Shown here one piece after another: positions 62,749 to 64,000 of a stretch of 64,000 nucleotides of DNA. The notes below the pieces were generated by a model. The model saw only the letters and a program-made list of their open reading frames with translations, was not told the DNA's origin and ran no database searches. The DNA lies in contig NZ_CP125098.1 of the NCBI RefSeq assembly GCF_030020805.1, forward strand, positions 5,293,501 to 5,357,500, given 5' to 3'. Numbering within the stretch: position 1 is the first letter of the stretch; the number at the start of each line of letters is the position of its first letter. The DNA is from Paenibacillus sp. RC67 (GTDB taxonomy: Bacteria; Bacillota; Bacilli; Paenibacillales; NBRC-103111). The position numbers and the translations under genes are program-made.

Positions 62749-63738
62749 GTGAGAACTGTGGTTTGGAGACGTTGTGCCCGAGTCGTACTGATGTCTGTCT
62801 GGTTGGCTATTTTTTTCACGAGCATTGTTTATCCGGAGAATTCCTCCCACGCCTTTGGTCCGCGTAAGTTTGAGCCGCCGAGCATCCCACCCGTTATTTC
62901 GCTTCTGGAGGATACGCAGCTTTATCCCGAGCAGGATGAATCCGTGGAGCCCTGGGCGGTACTCAGCCCCCAGGATGTGGAGACTATCGAAGCGGAGAAC
63001 GAATGGTATACCAAAGAGTCTGTTGAGAAAGTCTGGATTCGAATCAAGACGACTTGGCTTGGGGAGCTGTGGATGCACTTGAAGAAGGAGAAGATGGGTG
63101 TCATCCAGCCTATCGATTCCTATATTCTTCTATTGGGGCCGGCGCAGTTGTACAGCCAACCGGTTCAGTCTTCCAAAACAGACGTCGTGCTTACCCCTCA
63201 AGTGGTTCATGCGAATGCGATTTTTGCTTCTTCCTACTCCTATTTGACCAACAGCTACCGGATTGAATCCTGGGTCGGCGATCAATGGCTTGTCTCCAAT
63301 CCTTATATGCTGGTCAATGTAGAGGTTCTGAATCAGGAGATGGTGCTGCCGACGGAAACGCTCTTTATGGAGGAATACGATACGGCTTACCGGCTCCAGC
63401 GGCCATCGGATGCGAGATTCATTCTCCCGCAGAAAGTGTTCGCTTTAGAAAGGACGGAGAATGGTGAATACCACGTGCGTGGGGAGAATGGCGATACGTT
63501 CTGGATCCATCCGACCTATGCCCAGCCTCTAGGTTCGAAGAAGATTACCGAGACCCTCGAACTCACGAAACCGACCGAGCTGCACTTGTTCCCCACGACA
63601 TCGCGCCCAATTTTCGGTCTGCTCAGCCCGCAGAAGGTGGAGGCTTTCGAGCAGTGGGATGATTCTGAGGGACACCGTTGGTATCGTATTCACAGCTGGA
63701 ACGGGGATCTATGGATCCAACTGGATGGCGGCTTATAA
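62749..63738 (+). CDS. Secreted protein with four SH3-like repeats
   Basis: A 329-residue exported protein. The signal peptide includes VVLMSVWLAIFFTSIVYP. Four repeats of about 70 residues follow, each opening with a Leu-x-Pro-like strand and closing with a Trp-rich strand: LGELWMHLK, VGDQWLVSN, NGDTFWIHP and NGDLWIQLDG. The pattern is like GW or SH3_3 wall-binding modules. AAGGAG stands 11 bp before the GTG start. The protein probably binds the cell wall; there is no catalytic domain. It lies next to the composite immunity gene, 370 bp away. From 62380 to 62748 there is no other gene. Confidence 0.65.
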   Translation: MRTVVWRRCARVVLMSVWLAIFFTSIVYPENSSHAFGPRKFEPPSIPPVISLLEDTQLYPEQDESVEPWAVLSPQDVETIEAENEWYTKESVEKVWIRIKTTWLGELWMHLKKEKMGVIQPIDSYILLLGPAQLYSQPVQSSKTDVVLTPQVVHANAIFASSYSYLTNSYRIESWVGDQWLVSNPYMLVNVEVLNQEMVLPTETLFMEEYDTAYRLQRPSDARFILPQKVFALERTENGEYHVRGENGDTFWIHPTYAQPLGSKKITETLELTKPTELHLFPTTSRPIFGLLSPQKVEAFEQWDDSEGHRWYRIHSWNGDLWIQLDGGL

Positions 63739-63812
63739 GCGGCCAATCGTTAATAAACCATTTAGGGTCATTTGCTTTGATTAATTTCCTACACTATTCT
63801 GCCCTTAGCGTA

Positions 63813-63846
63813 ATGAGGCTGCCGGGTTCCCGGGCAGCCTCATCTT
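63813..63846 (+). terminator. Terminator after the repeat protein
   Basis: GAGGCTGCC / GGCAGCCTC with inner GGG/CCC pairs, followed by ATCTTATTGTTATT. Confidence 0.65.
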
Positions 63847-63886
63847 ATTGTTATTCAACTCTCGTACCCGTTAGTTTAACAACGGG

Positions 63887-63917
63887 TGCAAGGCTGCCAT
63901 TAGGCAGCCTTTGTTGT
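63887..63917 (+). terminator. Second terminator-like hairpin
   Basis: AAGGCTGCC / GGCAGCCTT with a 4-base loop, then TGTTGTGTTG. It belongs to the same repeat unit type as the hairpin 70 bp before. The last 80 bases of the window show no gene. Confidence 0.6.
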
Positions 63918-64000
63918 GTTGCATTACACACACTTACTTCCTCGCTCTAATAATCATAAAATTTTGATCTTCATTTACTTCTTGTAAAGAATATCCGCCA

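Noticed and set aside
63678..63950. Frame overlapping the end of the repeat protein
   Set aside because: It runs out of phase through coding sequence and two terminator hairpins; a shadow.
1..64000. CRISPR arrays, tRNA and rRNA genes
   Set aside because: No regularly spaced repeats, no cloverleaf-like sequence with CCA-type ends, and no rRNA-like conserved blocks were seen.

Overview
The window reads as chromosomal DNA of an endospore-forming Firmicute of the Paenibacillus type. The evidence is spore-germination genes (cwlJ, gerW/ytfJ), sigK-type sigma-factor sequence, strong AGGAGG-type ribosome binding sites with frequent TTG/GTG starts, a YesM/YesN two-component pair beside an LplB/YtcP sugar transporter, and a Bacillus-style puc (xanthine dehydrogenase) operon. 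I saw no rRNA, tRNA or CRISPR array. Much of the window is genome decay: I count about twenty broken genes or insertion-sequence remnants between intact operons.

Layout. 1-4.9 kb: remnants (FGGY kinase, YdeI, IS110, VirB4 tail, SGNH hydrolase, SMI1), an unlisted 28-residue holin-like toxin gene, and intact ctaB. 4.9-14.2 kb: a Bcr/CflA exporter, then a leftward sugar-uptake locus (histidine kinase, AraC-type regulator, two permeases, binding lipoprotein, Gfo/Idh/MocA oxidoreductase). 14.2-20.8 kb: cwlJ, a CBS protein, a WYL regulator divergent from a VOC protein with a palindromic operator between them, and a broken sigK copy cut by a deleted IS3 element. 20.9-32 kb: ftsH paralogue, gerW, ppk, and a 1,584-residue double P-type ATPase flanked by four small membrane or helical proteins. 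32-41 kb: an AbrB-type orphan antitoxin, a second Gfo/Idh/MocA enzyme, an aromatic-acid exporter-like protein and the pucD-C-E-A-B operon for xanthine dehydrogenase.

41-50 kb: decayed sco1 and ctaG, a PhoB-type regulator, a NarL-type regulator with a kinase lacking its ATPase domain, and a tightly overlapped operon (YtkA-like lipoprotein, nosD, nosL, nosY-like, nosF-like, tlpA-like). This is the copper-centre assembly set of nitrous oxide reductase, but no nosZ lies in the window. 50-57.6 kb: remnants (GH88, LplB, two more sigK tails, IS1182, IS3, IS110), a sensor kinase split by one base, an isochorismatase-like hydrolase and an unknown protein. 57.8-64 kb: a WYL regulator divergent from two tandem paralogous effector-binding proteins, an SDR fragment, a TPR-SUKH-Imm51 protein that looks like a composite immunity protein, and a secreted protein built from four SH3-like repeats.

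The points most worth a second look are the nos assembly operon without nosZ, the three sigK 3' ends, the composite immunity protein, the double P-type ATPase neighbourhood and the small type I toxin gene.
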